Source of the DNA: Deltaproteobacteria bacterium
Lineage (GTDB): Bacteria; Desulfobacterota; Desulfobulbia; Desulfobulbales; BM004
NCBI GenBank assembly: GCA_019312985.1
Contig: JAFDCC010000058.1
Location: 1 to 15,821, forward strand
DNA: 15,821 nucleotides
Direction: 5' to 3'
Shown here: positions 5,874 to 14,766 of the stretch, piece after piece
Layout: each line of letters begins with the position of its first letter
How positions within the stretch are numbered: position 1 is the stretch's first letter
Notes under the pieces: model-generated
What the model was told of the DNA's origin: nothing
The model's database searches: none
The model's input: only the letters and a program-made list of their open reading frames with translations
Made by a program: the position numbers and the translations under genes

Positions 5874-8800
5874 TTACATGCAGCAGCTGTAGAGAATGTC
5901 CTGCCATTTCTGCTCAAGGCGCCGGGCGGAGACAGGGGTCTCTGTTTTTATCTCCTGAGCGAAAAGGGAGACCTTGTACTCCGCCAGCAAGGTCCGGTAC
6001 TCCTGTAATAATTCCAGGCATGCCGGGGAGGGGTTTTTCACCTTGAGGTTTTCCAGTTTTTCGATATGGGGAGCAAGCCGGGCCGCTTTTGCCTTGTCTT
6101 TTTCCGGTGATACGAATGCCCTTTCAAGGCGTATCTGCAGGGCACGGCAGTAGCGGCTGGCCGATGCGACCGCGCTGCTGTCGAACAGATCCAGGAAAGC
6201 CGCGGGCACCGTTGCGTCGAGTTCAGTGCGAAAGAACTCGACGTTGATGCCGGGACGGCCCCTGGCCGATGATTTGTTTTTTATTGCCGCAATCCTGTCA
6301 AGGACCTCACGGCGTTCCTTCAGCAGGCGCAGGACACTTTCTGTCAGCTGCCGGGCCCGGAGAAAGAGCCCTTCCTTTCTGAACCTTTCAATCAAACCGG
6401 AAAATTCTTCTTTTGAGGGCCAGTTCTTCTCTTTATTGATGAATATGTCCTGCAGGACAAAGTCGTAGAGTGCTTCATTGAGGGAAGCCCTGGCCCCGAG
6501 CCCCTCATAAAGGGCCCAGAGGGAAGAGGGGAGGACGCACTCTTTTTTCAGGAGCCTGAACTGCTTTGAAAACTGCAGCCGATAGAGGGCCAGGACACCG
6601 AGCCGGCTTATGCGCCTGCTTTCCTCCGGGTCAGCGTATAACCTGATGGACACGGTGCCGTCCTTGTCTGGCTGCAGGGCAGGGTAGGCGAAACCGAGGA
6701 GCTTTTGCCCGGGCCCCTGCACGGGGATTTTGTCGGGCAGCCCGTCAAAATCCCAGGTGCTAATATTGTCTCTTTCCCACTTCGTACGAATTCCGGCCAG
6801 TAAATCCTTCTGCTGCGCCGGTTCCCTGGCAATCTGCAGCTCTGCAAAATTGCGGCTTGCCGCAAGCGTTCTGCCCGAACTGTCCTGCAGCAGGTATCGC
6901 ATTCGAAGGTGGGGCGGAAGCTGTTGCAGGGGCCATTGGTTTCGTAGAACTTTGACCCGGTAATGCCTGAAGATCAGGCTCTCCAGCCGCTTATAAAGCG
7001 AGCCCTGGTAGGGCGTGAGTTCGCCGGCAAGCTGTTCGGCAGTCTGCTGGATGGGGATCAGTTTTTTTCGAATGCTTTTGGGCAGGCCCTTCAGCAGGAA
7101 AGTTACCTTTTCCGGCAGCAGACCCGGCACGAGCCATTCGAAAATATCCGGCGAAACATGGTTCGCGAGTTCGAGGGGCAGCCTGACCGAAACCCCGTCC
7201 TCATCGCTGCCGGGACTGAAGCTGTACTGCAGGTTGAGGGTAATGTTTTCCGGCAGAATGATCTGTTCTGGATAGTCGGAAAGTTCGTCCCTGCCCGGCG
7301 TCTGCACGATGATGTCCTCTTTGTTCATGAAGAGGAAGCGGTCGCTGTCGCGGTTTTTGAGGAAACGGTTCAGGCTGGCCCTGTCGTGGACCCCGGGTTC
7401 AAGCCGGGTATCGTAAAACTGAAAAAGCACGTAGTCGTCGGCCAGGACGTTGCGCTGCCGCAGCCGGTGTTCAATTTTTTCAAAACGGGCAATGAGTTCC
7501 AGGTTGTGCTGGAGAAAGGGGTAGCGGCCGGCAAGTTCACCCCCGATGAGAGCTGCATGGATAAAGATGTCACGGGCCTCCCGCCGGGCCGCTTCGCTGA
7601 CCCGGGCGTAGTTGGTTTTCCGGGAAGCTACGAGGACGAGGCCGAAGAGGGTGACCTTTTCACTGGCAACGACCCGGCCGCTTTTTTTCTCCCAGCGGGG
7701 GTCGGAATAGGTGGAGCGGCAGAGGGAGCCGGCAAGGGGCTCAATCCACTCAACTTTTATATGTGCGGCAGATCTGGCATAGAGCCTGGCGGTTTCGACG
7801 AGTTCCGCCGCCATTATCCACTGCCCCCCCTTGTTGAACAGGACTGAGCCGGGAAAGAGCATCATCTCCTTGCCCTGGGCCCCCATGTAGATGTTTTTCC
7901 CCTTGCGGAAGCCGATATTGCGGAGAAAGCCGCTGAGGATGGCATAATGAATGTCCTCGTAGGATGCCGGCACCCTGTTCATCCGGAAGCCCTTTTCCTC
8001 CCGCAGGGTAGTCACAAGCTGTTCATAGATGTCCTGCCATTCGCGCAGCCGCTGGTATGAAAGAAAGTGGTCCCGGCAGAATTTTCTCACCTGGGAGCGG
8101 CTCTTTTTCCTGTCATTTTCCCGGCCCTTAAACGGTGCACTGTTGAACTCCTGCCATAACTTGAGATAGGAGAGGAAGTCGCTGGGGTGGTGCCTGAAGA
8201 GGGCGTGGGCCCGGTCTGCCGCTTCCTCGGCATCGGCCGGCCGGATTCGCGGGTCCTGGATGGCCAGGGCACTGGCGATAATGACAATCTCCTGGAGACA
8301 GTTGTGCTCCCTGGCTTCAATCACCATCCTGGAAATGCGGGGGTCAAGGGGAAGGTTCGCCATTATTCTGCCGCGGGAAGAGAGCTTCGGGCTTTTTCCG
8401 CCGGCTGTATCGAGGGCGCCAAGCTCCTGCAGCAGGTCGTAGCCATCGCGGATGGCCCTGGCTGCCGGCGGATCGATAAAGGGGAAGGAGCCAGGTTCTC
8501 CGAGCCTCAGGTCAATCATCCGCAGGATGACCTCCGCCAGGTTGGAGCGCTTTATTTCCGGCAGGGTGAATTCCGGCCGGCCGAGGTAGTCTTCCTCGCT
8601 GTAGAGCCGGATGCAGGTTCCCGGCCCGACGCGGCCGCACCTGCCTTTACGCTGATCGCAGCTGGCCCGCGAAACCGGCCCGACCGGCATGCTCGTGGTC
8701 CGGGCCCTGACGTTGTAGGTCGAAACCCTGGCAAGTCCCGTATCAATGACATAACGGATGCCCGGAACGGTGATCGATGTCTCGGCAATATTGGTGGCGA

Positions 8801-9686
8801 CGATGATTTTCTGACCGCTGAACGGCCTGAAGACCCGGGCCTGGTCGGCGGCACGAAGCCGGCCGAAAAGCGGCAGGATGCGGATGTTGCCCTGCACTGC
8901 CTGCGGCTTTTTCCGGGAGGGCGGTGCGATTAATTCCTGACTCAGGAGTTCGACGGTCTCCCGGATGTCTCTTTCCGTCGGCATGAAAATAAGGATATCG
9001 CCAAGTTCCTTTTTGCGGCGAAGGCCAAAAACCTCCTGGACGACAAGGTCAATATAGAAGTTGCTTTCCCTGTCGCCTGTGCTTGCCTCAGGGGGCCGGT
9101 AGCGGACCTCCACCGGGTAGGTGCGGCCCGAAACCTCGATGATTGGGGCGTCGCTGAAATGGGCGGAAAATTTTTCCGTATCGATTGTCGCCGAGGTGAT
9201 GATGACCTTGAGGTCTCTCCGTTTTGCCAGGAGTTGCTTGACATAGCCGAGGAGGAAATCGATGTTGAGGCTGCGCTCGTGGGCTTCATCGATGATAAGG
9301 GTGTCATAGGCGCGCAGTCCATGGTCCGAACGGGTTTCCGCCAGCAGGATGCCGTCGGTCATGAACTTGATTCTTGTGCTTTTCGTGGTTTTATCCTGGA
9401 ACCGAATTTTGTGGCCGACAAGGAAGCTGGAAGCTGCGCCGAGTTCCCGAGCCACCCGGTCGGCAACTGTTATTGCGGCGATGCGGCGCGGCTGGGTGCA
9501 GCCGAGCATTTTTTCCCTGCCGCGCCCGGCCTGCAGGCAGAGTTTGGGAAGCTTCGTTGTCTTGCCGGAGCCCGTGTCCCCTGAAATGATAACGACAGGG
9601 CTGGCGGTGATGGCATTCAGGATTTCCTCCCGGTGGGCAGTGATCGGGAGTTCGGCAGGGTAGCTTATTTTGCTGGTTTTGTTCAT
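5874..9686 (-). CDS. hrpA: ATP-dependent RNA helicase HrpA (DEAH/RHA family)
   Basis: This is a 1270-residue protein, close to the length of Escherichia coli HrpA (about 1300). The N-terminal helicase core shows Walker A GDTGSGKT (36-43), DEAH (133-136), SAT (165-167) and motif VI QRKGRCGR (345-352). The helicase-associated (HA2) and OB-fold regions follow (about 400-650). The large C-terminal half, up to the end, corresponds to the DUF3418 region specific to HrpA-type proteins. HrpA is a cytoplasmic 3'-5' RNA helicase; in E. coli it acts on stalled or collided ribosomes and in mRNA processing. All key motifs are intact. The ATG at 9686 gives the natural MNKTSKISYPAELP start, but no good ribosome site precedes it, which is unusual. 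It diverges from galU. The C-terminus ends SCCM, and the stop is TAA. Confidence 0.95.
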   Translation of the reverse strand: MNKTSKISYPAELPITAHREEILNAITASPVVIISGDTGSGKTTKLPKLCLQAGRGREKMLGCTQPRRIAAITVADRVARELGAASSFLVGHKIRFQDKTTKSTRIKFMTDGILLAETRSDHGLRAYDTLIIDEAHERSLNIDFLLGYVKQLLAKRRDLKVIITSATIDTEKFSAHFSDAPIIEVSGRTYPVEVRYRPPEASTGDRESNFYIDLVVQEVFGLRRKKELGDILIFMPTERDIRETVELLSQELIAPPSRKKPQAVQGNIRILPLFGRLRAADQARVFRPFSGQKIIVATNIAETSITVPGIRYVIDTGLARVSTYNVRARTTSMPVGPVSRASCDQRKGRCGRVGPGTCIRLYSEEDYLGRPEFTLPEIKRSNLAEVILRMIDLRLGEPGSFPFIDPPAARAIRDGYDLLQELGALDTAGGKSPKLSSRGRIMANLPLDPRISRMVIEAREHNCLQEIVIIASALAIQDPRIRPADAEEAADRAHALFRHHPSDFLSYLKLWQEFNSAPFKGRENDRKKSRSQVRKFCRDHFLSYQRLREWQDIYEQLVTTLREEKGFRMNRVPASYEDIHYAILSGFLRNIGFRKGKNIYMGAQGKEMMLFPGSVLFNKGGQWIMAAELVETARLYARSAAHIKVEWIEPLAGSLCRSTYSDPRWEKKSGRVVASEKVTLFGLVLVASRKTNYARVSEAARREARDIFIHAALIGGELAGRYPFLQHNLELIARFEKIEHRLRQRNVLADDYVLFQFYDTRLEPGVHDRASLNRFLKNRDSDRFLFMNKEDIIVQTPGRDELSDYPEQIILPENITLNLQYSFSPGSDEDGVSVRLPLELANHVSPDIFEWLVPGLLPEKVTFLLKGLPKSIRKKLIPIQQTAEQLAGELTPYQGSLYKRLESLIFRHYRVKVLRNQWPLQQLPPHLRMRYLLQDSSGRTLAASRNFAELQIAREPAQQKDLLAGIRTKWERDNISTWDFDGLPDKIPVQGPGQKLLGFAYPALQPDKDGTVSIRLYADPEESRRISRLGVLALYRLQFSKQFRLLKKECVLPSSLWALYEGLGARASLNEALYDFVLQDIFINKEKNWPSKEEFSGLIERFRKEGLFLRARQLTESVLRLLKERREVLDRIAAIKNKSSARGRPGINVEFFRTELDATVPAAFLDLFDSSAVASASRYCRALQIRLERAFVSPEKDKAKAARLAPHIEKLENLKVKNPSPACLELLQEYRTLLAEYKVSLFAQEIKTETPVSARRLEQKWQDILYSCCM

Positions 9687-9727
9687 TCAATAAGTGTAAA
9701 GAAGAGGGGGCTAGGCGCGTTAATTTG

Positions 9728-9736
9728 TGCTATGCT
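9728..9736 (+). promoter_or_regulatory. Candidate extended -10 promoter element for galU
   Basis: The + strand shows TGCTATGCT (9728-9736), which fits the extended -10 form TGnTATnnT. No convincing -35 is seen about 17 bases upstream. The element lies about 114 bases before the galU ATG. The rest of the 163-base gap between hrpA and galU (9687-9849) shows no gene and no other clear signal. Confidence 0.25.
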
Positions 9737-9743
9737 CTTTACC

Positions 9744-9772
9744 ATATTATGAGTGACAATACACGAAGACAA
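9744..9772 (-). promoter_or_regulatory. Candidate sigma-70 promoter for hrpA
   Basis: On the - strand TTGTCT (9772-9767) is followed after 17 bases by TAATAT (9749-9744), or after 15 bases by the better-matching CATAAT (9751-9746). The -10 element would lie about 58 bases before the hrpA ATG. This is by-eye pattern matching only, so it is a weak call. Confidence 0.3.
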
Positions 9773-9849
9773 CGCATTCACTTTGCACGAACGGCCGGGC
9801 GGCCTCGCGCCTGCAGCAGCCGGATCAACAGAGAATGAGGCGGGGTAAC

Positions 9850-10719
9850 ATGAAAATACGAAAAGCAGTCATCCCGGTGGCAGGATTGGGGACAAGGTTC
9901 CTGCCGGCCAGCAAGGCCATCCCCAAGGAGATGCTGACGGTTGTTGACCGGCCCACCATCCAGTATATCGTTGAGGAGGTCGTTGCCTCAGGCATTGAAC
10001 AGGTCATCCTGGTGACCAGCGCGGGCAAGTCGGCCATTGAAAACCATTTTGATTATGACTTCGAACTCGACACCGTTCTGCAGATGAAGAAGAAGGAGAG
10101 AATGGCCGAGGAACTGAACCATATCTCCAACCTCATTGACATTGTTTCTGTCCGCCAGAAAAAACCTCTCGGCCTGGGGCATGCCATCTGGTCGACGCGC
10201 AACGTTGTCGGCGATGAACCCTTTGCCGTCCTTCTCGGCGATGACCTTGTCCTCAGTGACGAGCCGTGCTGCCGCCAGATGATAACCCTTTTTGACGAGG
10301 TCCAGGAATCCATCGTAGCCATCCAGCGGGTGCCGATGGAGCAGACGTCCAGCTACGGCATTGTTGAAGGGCAAAAGGTCAAGGAAAAAACCTACAGGAT
10401 TGAGCGGATGGTCGAGAAACCGGCTCCCGGTGCGACCGCCTCGGATATGGCCATTATCGGCCGCTATATCCTGCGGCCGGAAATTTTCCCCCTGCTTGAA
10501 AAAACTAAGCCCGGCCATGGCGGTGAGATACAGCTCACCGATGCCCTGCTGCAGCTCTCCAGGCAACGCGCCATGTATGCCTATGAATTCAAAGGGACCC
10601 GGTTTGATGCCGGCGACAAGCTCGGGTACCTGAAGGCAATCATCGCCTATGGTGTGCGTCACCCGCACCTGGGGGAAGAGTTCAGGCGCTACATCCGGCA
10701 GGTGTCGGAAAGTGGCTGA
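9850..10719 (+). CDS. galU: UTP--glucose-1-phosphate uridylyltransferase
   Basis: GalU makes UDP-glucose from UTP and glucose-1-phosphate in the cytoplasm, the donor for lipopolysaccharide, exopolysaccharide and galactose metabolism. From ATG 9850 the protein has 289 residues, slightly shorter than E. coli GalU (302). The nucleotide-binding signature GLGTRFLPASKAIPKEM lies at residues 12-28, with the basic residues R16 and K26. Later come LLGDDLV (metal/nucleotide Asp), a VEKP block around 190 and GGEIQLTDAL near 220, all typical of bacterial GalU. An in-frame ATG at 9835 would add five residues (MRRGN). I prefer 9850 because GalU proteins start with M-K-x-R-K-AVIPVAG and a GAGGCGGGG purine run lies just upstream. 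It probably shares a transcript with priA, 53 bases downstream. Confidence 0.95.
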   Translation: MKIRKAVIPVAGLGTRFLPASKAIPKEMLTVVDRPTIQYIVEEVVASGIEQVILVTSAGKSAIENHFDYDFELDTVLQMKKKERMAEELNHISNLIDIVSVRQKKPLGLGHAIWSTRNVVGDEPFAVLLGDDLVLSDEPCCRQMITLFDEVQESIVAIQRVPMEQTSSYGIVEGQKVKEKTYRIERMVEKPAPGATASDMAIIGRYILRPEIFPLLEKTKPGHGGEIQLTDALLQLSRQRAMYAYEFKGTRFDAGDKLGYLKAIIAYGVRHPHLGEEFRRYIRQVSESG

Positions 10720-10772
10720 ACCCCTTTTTCGTGCTACCGCCGCCCCGGGCCACCTGGATCGAATCTCTCTGC

Positions 10773-13235
10773 ATGACCGATAGCCCCTGCGGAAAATACT
10801 TTGAAGTGGCGGTTTCAGCGCCAATTGACAGGACCCTGACATACGGTGCGCCTGACAGGGGCAGTTATCCCCCCGTACCTGGGATGCGGGTCCTTGTTCC
10901 CCTCGGCCGCCGCAGAATTACCGGCTATATCCTGGGCGAGGTAGATACCCCGCCGGAAGGGCAGCGCATCAGAAAGATACAGGAGGTGCTTGACCCCGAG
11001 CCGATATTTCCGGCGGCGCAGGTCGGATTCTACAGGTGGATTAGTACCTACTACCATTATCCCATCGGCGAGGTTATAAAGACAGCGCTTCCCGCCGGGC
11101 TCACCAAAAAGAGCGGCAGGCGTGTGGTTCTGATGGAAACCGGGAAAAAACACCTGGAGCAGGTCACGGAGGGTGTAATTCGGAATAAGCCATGGTTTCA
11201 GGATCTCCTCTGCAAGGGGGAGATCTCCCCCGGCCTTACCGGCAGACTCTGGCAGACAAAGGAACGGAAACTTTTCGAGTCCTGGGAGAAGGAAGGCTGG
11301 GTTGCAGTCAGCAGCGAGCTTCTGGGCGGCTCTGTCAAGGCACGGACCGAAACATGCTGCTGCCTTGTAGAAAAAACGGGCAGCCACGCTCCGCTCAAAG
11401 TCTCAGAGCAGAAAACCCTGGCAATCCTGGAGCAGATCAGCGTTGCCAGCAAACGCAGTCCTGTTCCGCGCAGGGAGATTACCCGCGTCTATGCCGGAGC
11501 GGGGCGGGCCCTGCGCTCCCTGGCGGAAAAAAATATTATCCGCTTTGAGGAGCAGCAGGTTTATCGCGACCCTTTTGGCGAATCCTTCCTTGCTGGAGAC
11601 ATTCCCGAAACACTGACAGGGGAACAACAGAAGGCGCTGGACGCTATTCTGCCGGCGATAGAAAAGGGGGGATATGCCCCCTTTCTGCTGCATGGCGTCA
11701 CCGGCAGCGGCAAGACAGAGGTGTACCTGCAGGCGGCCGCATTTGCCCTGGAACAGGGAAAGTCGGTCCTTGTCCTGGTACCGGAAATTGCCCTTGCCAC
11801 CCAGCTTGAGGCGCACTTCCTGGCACGCTTCGGCTCCCGTGTCGCTCTGCTGCACAGCGGCCTCAGCGCGGGGGAGCGTTTTGACCAGTGGCAGAAAATT
11901 GCTGCGGCAAAGGCCGACCTGGTGATCGGCGTCCGTTCCGCGGTTTTTGCGCCGCTGCATGATCCCGGCCTGATAATTGTCGACGAGGAGCATGACAGCT
12001 CTTACAAGCAGGATGACGGCCTGCGCTATCATGCCAGGGACCTCGCCGTCCTGCGGGCAAGCAGGTCGCCGGGCGCGGTCATTCTCGGTTCCGCCACCCC
12101 TTCGGTTACAAGCTACTACCACGCAGCACAGGGGAAATATACCCTGCTGACCCTTGCCAAGCGTATCGAGGAAAGGCCTCTGCCAACGGTGGAGGTGGTC
12201 AACATGCAGGAGGTCAAAAACGTTTCGGGAAAGACGCCGGTCTTTTCGCCCCTTCTGCTGAAAAACCTGCGGGAAAACCTGGAACGGTCCGAGCAGAGCC
12301 TGGTTTTTCTGAACCGGCGCGGTTATGCCAATTTCATGATCTGTCGGGAATGCGGCCAGGTGATCGAGTGCAGGCACTGCAAGGTGTCGCTGACCCTCCA
12401 CCGCGCCGAACAGAGGCTTGTCTGCCATTACTGCGGGTTTTCGGCGAGCAGCAAAAGCCTCTGCCCCAACTGCCGCTCCTCTTCCCTGGCAGCCGTAGGC
12501 GTCGGCACCGAGAGGCTTGAAGATGACCTGGCCGTGCAGCTTCCCGGGGCGCGAATAGCACGACTTGACCGTGATACCTGCCGGAAGCGTAATGATTATG
12601 TAAAGATTCTGCGGGCGGTCCACCGGGGAGATGTCGACATCCTTCTCGGCACCCAGATGATTACCAAAGGGCACCACTTTCCGAATGTGACCCTGGTCGG
12701 GATTGTTCTTGCCGACACCGGCCTCGGGCTGCCAGACTTCAGGGCCGGGGAAAGGACCTTTCAGCTGATTTCCCAGGTAACCGGAAGGGCCGGCCGGGGA
12801 GAGAGGCCGGGGCGGGTTGTCGTCCAGACATTTCAGCCGGACCATTACGCCATCAACCTGGCCGAAAAACATGATTATAAAGGCATGTACACCCGTGAGA
12901 TTGCGCTGCGCAAGGCCCTGGGATATCCGCCTTTTTCACGCCTTGTCAATGTCAGAATCGAGGCGTTGGAAGAGGCGGCTGTCCAGGATGCGGCAGTCAA
13001 GCTGGGAAACCTGGCGCAACGCTTCCGGAAAAATTCGGAGCCGGAGATTCTCGGGCCTGTACCGGCGCCCCTGCAGCGGCTGAAGGATAGACACAGGTGG
13101 CAGCTTTTGCTCAAGGGCAGGAGGATGAAACCGCTGCATGGGTTGCTGCACAGGCTTGAAGGCGAGATGGCCTCGCTGACGCGGGGCGGCAGGGTCAGGA
13201 TTTTTTTTGACGTTGACCCGGAATACATGATGTAA
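10773..13235 (+). CDS. priA: Primosomal protein N', replication restart helicase PriA
   Basis: PriA recognises stalled or collapsed forks and reloads the replicative helicase; it is a cytoplasmic 3'-5' superfamily 2 DNA helicase. From ATG 10773 the protein has 820 residues (E. coli 732). The N-terminal DNA-binding domain starts at EVAVSAPIDRTLTYGAP. Walker A is GVTGSGKT (308-315) and the DExH box is DEEH (404-407). The zinc-binding insert has all eight cysteines, at 524, 527, 533, 536, 551, 554, 564 and 567. The aromatic-rich-loop motif DEEHDSSYKQDDGLRYHARD is present, and TGRAGRGERPG supplies motif VI. A GTG at 10731 would add 14 residues (MLPPPRATWIESLC). Neither start has a strong ribosome site; 10773 is preferred because the family begins close to the EVAVSAP strand. 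It follows galU and converges with the M23 peptidase gene. Confidence 0.95.
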   Translation: MTDSPCGKYFEVAVSAPIDRTLTYGAPDRGSYPPVPGMRVLVPLGRRRITGYILGEVDTPPEGQRIRKIQEVLDPEPIFPAAQVGFYRWISTYYHYPIGEVIKTALPAGLTKKSGRRVVLMETGKKHLEQVTEGVIRNKPWFQDLLCKGEISPGLTGRLWQTKERKLFESWEKEGWVAVSSELLGGSVKARTETCCCLVEKTGSHAPLKVSEQKTLAILEQISVASKRSPVPRREITRVYAGAGRALRSLAEKNIIRFEEQQVYRDPFGESFLAGDIPETLTGEQQKALDAILPAIEKGGYAPFLLHGVTGSGKTEVYLQAAAFALEQGKSVLVLVPEIALATQLEAHFLARFGSRVALLHSGLSAGERFDQWQKIAAAKADLVIGVRSAVFAPLHDPGLIIVDEEHDSSYKQDDGLRYHARDLAVLRASRSPGAVILGSATPSVTSYYHAAQGKYTLLTLAKRIEERPLPTVEVVNMQEVKNVSGKTPVFSPLLLKNLRENLERSEQSLVFLNRRGYANFMICRECGQVIECRHCKVSLTLHRAEQRLVCHYCGFSASSKSLCPNCRSSSLAAVGVGTERLEDDLAVQLPGARIARLDRDTCRKRNDYVKILRAVHRGDVDILLGTQMITKGHHFPNVTLVGIVLADTGLGLPDFRAGERTFQLISQVTGRAGRGERPGRVVVQTFQPDHYAINLAEKHDYKGMYTREIALRKALGYPPFSRLVNVRIEALEEAAVQDAAVKLGNLAQRFRKNSEPEILGPVPAPLQRLKDRHRWQLLLKGRRMKPLHGLLHRLEGEMASLTRGGRVRIFFDVDPEYMM

Positions 13236-13320
13236 AAGCCCTGGAAGCTGCAGGGAGCGGTTCATGCCCGTGCCCGTTTACCAGTTTCCGCCGGCCGCGA
13301 AAAACCCATGATACCCCGGC

Positions 13321-14721
13321 TTAAAATTTCCTGAGACCCGGCTTGCCGCCATAGAGGATGTCATCGATATTGAGCTGCAGCCACTGCTTATCCCACCATT
13401 CGAGGGGACTGACAAAGATACCGTTCACCAGTATGCTGAAGTGGAGGTGGTCGCCGCCCGCCATGCCGGTGGCGCCGCTGAGGCCTAAAAGCGCGTCCTT
13501 TTCCTTTGACTCGCCTACCGCAACACCTATCTGGCTCAGGTGGGAATAGAGGCTGAAAATACCCTGTCCGTGATCCAAAATAACCGTATTGCCGTAAATG
13601 CCGAGATAGTCGGCAAAAACCACGTTGCCGCGGTTTGCCGCATGGACTTCTGCCTGCCTGGTTGAGGCCAGGTCAATTCCCAGGTGGACCTGGCTGTCAA
13701 TTTTTTCGTTGTTGTAGTAGTAGTCCCTCGATTCGGCAAAACCTGCCATGCGGCTGCTCCGTGCCATTCTGGCAAATGGTCCCTGCCAGAGGCGCAGGGG
13801 GGACGGGTTGGCTACTGCCTGGAGAATGGCCTGGTAATTTTCTTCCCGTATGATGCTGTTGACGTATACGAACTGTTCGGCGAGGGAACCGTTGAGCTGG
13901 GGATATACCTGGGCGAATTCCGGTATTTTCCGGTTGAGGAAACTGTCGCTGATGTTGATCCTGTCCGGGCTGATATTCTGCTTCTTGAGAATCATGCCAA
14001 AGGCCGCCAAGCCCGTGTTACCGGCCGGGTCCGTGGCACTTACCATGGCCTTGTCAATTTTTTCCGTATCATGGGGAATGCCGAAAAATGCGACAAAGCG
14101 GTTGTCTTCCTCGCCGCTGACCGGGAAGCCGGGATTAAAGTGGCCGTTGACTGTCAGGCCGTGCTGCGCAACGGTATCGTCAATACTGTAGACAACCATG
14201 CCGCTGCCGCCCGGGCTAACGTAACGGGTTGAATGCAGGATAGCGATCCGCGGCGGGCGCGTATCCATTGTGACCGGATAGGTCAGGCGCGTTTCGTTAC
14301 CCTCCATCCAGTTCCAGAACGAGAAATCCCGGACAATCACCTGCAGTTCCGCTGCACCGTCGCGAAACCCGAAGGCACCGCTTTCAAGCATCACTGTCTC
14401 CGCCAGCTTTTTGGGGCCGTTGTGTTCAAAAAATCCCAGGCGGGAGAATTTTTTTTCATAGATCGTCGCACTCTTGTCACCCTGGGACAGGGTGATTGCA
14501 ACGAGGCTTATGCCGCTGCGCGAGTCGGAAACGGTGAACTGGACCTCCTTGGTGAGGCCAAAGGTGGAGATGTCGCCGAGAAAGCTTACCTGCGGTTTTT
14601 CCCGTTCGTAATACTTGAAAAAGGCAATAGCGGCTGCCGCGACAAGGGCCAGGAGAAACATTGATACGATGAGGCCGCGCGGGGATTTTTTTTCGGTCAT
14701 TCTTCCTATTGTGTCAGACAT
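13321..14721 (-). CDS. Membrane-anchored M23 family metallopeptidase
   Basis: This 466-residue protein has one N-terminal membrane anchor (about residues 16-36, LIVSMFLLALVAAAAIAFF), so the rest is in the periplasm. A long central region (about 40-320) is probably beta-rich, with no motif I recognise. The C-terminal lysostaphin/M23 domain has the zinc ligands H346 and D350 in HLGIDLA, plus HLHF with H425 and H427. The conserved stretches GNTVILDHG, SLYSHLS and ATGMAGGDHLHFS flank them. M23 enzymes cut peptidoglycan cross-bridges; with all ligands present this one is probably active, though related proteins can act as activators of amidases. Start at 14721 is preceded by GGAAAAAAGAC. A second start at 14700 (MTEKKSP) has AGGAAG directly before it, so the start is uncertain by seven residues. 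It follows the RNase E/G gene by 45 bases on the same strand and is probably co-transcribed with it. Confidence 0.9.
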   Translation of the reverse strand: MSDTIGRMTEKKSPRGLIVSMFLLALVAAAAIAFFKYYEREKPQVSFLGDISTFGLTKEVQFTVSDSRSGISLVAITLSQGDKSATIYEKKFSRLGFFEHNGPKKLAETVMLESGAFGFRDGAAELQVIVRDFSFWNWMEGNETRLTYPVTMDTRPPRIAILHSTRYVSPGGSGMVVYSIDDTVAQHGLTVNGHFNPGFPVSGEEDNRFVAFFGIPHDTEKIDKAMVSATDPAGNTGLAAFGMILKKQNISPDRINISDSFLNRKIPEFAQVYPQLNGSLAEQFVYVNSIIREENYQAILQAVANPSPLRLWQGPFARMARSSRMAGFAESRDYYYNNEKIDSQVHLGIDLASTRQAEVHAANRGNVVFADYLGIYGNTVILDHGQGIFSLYSHLSQIGVAVGESKEKDALLGLSGATGMAGGDHLHFSILVNGIFVSPLEWWDKQWLQLNIDDILYGGKPGLRKF

Positions 14722-14750
14722 GTCTTTTTTCCGGGTGGTAATGTCTTTTT
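14720..14750. repeat. Short direct repeat at the M23 gene start
   Basis: ATGTCTTTTT occurs at 14720-14729 and again at 14741-14750, 21 bases (about two helical turns) apart. GACATGTC at 14717-14724 is an 8-base palindrome overlapping the first copy and the M23 ATG. On the - strand the copies read AAAAAGACAT, one of them ending in the ribosome-site/start region. This could be a regulator or RNA-binding site, or chance in an A/T-rich junction. Confidence 0.3.
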
Positions 14751-14766
14751 CATAAAAAAGATCAAT

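Noticed and set aside
5661..6008. Open + strand frame of 115 residues across the small gene and the hrpA 3' end
   Set aside because: Composition looks random, there is no ribosome site, and it is antisense to two better-supported - strand genes.
6963..7847. 294-residue open frame antisense to hrpA
   Set aside because: It is a shadow of the hrpA coding frame with no recognisable domain or ribosome site.
9950..10842. 284-residue open frame antisense to galU
   Set aside because: It is fully opposite galU, whose signature motifs are intact, and shows no independent support.
11403..12872. Long 489-residue open frame antisense to priA
   Set aside because: It lies wholly within priA, whose helicase and zinc motifs are intact. 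Long antisense frames are common in GC-rich coding DNA, and no protein family is recognisable.
13239..13255. CCCTG...CAGGG hairpin after priA
   Set aside because: It has only five base pairs and no T-run, too weak to call a terminator. The remainder of 13236-13320 shows nothing.
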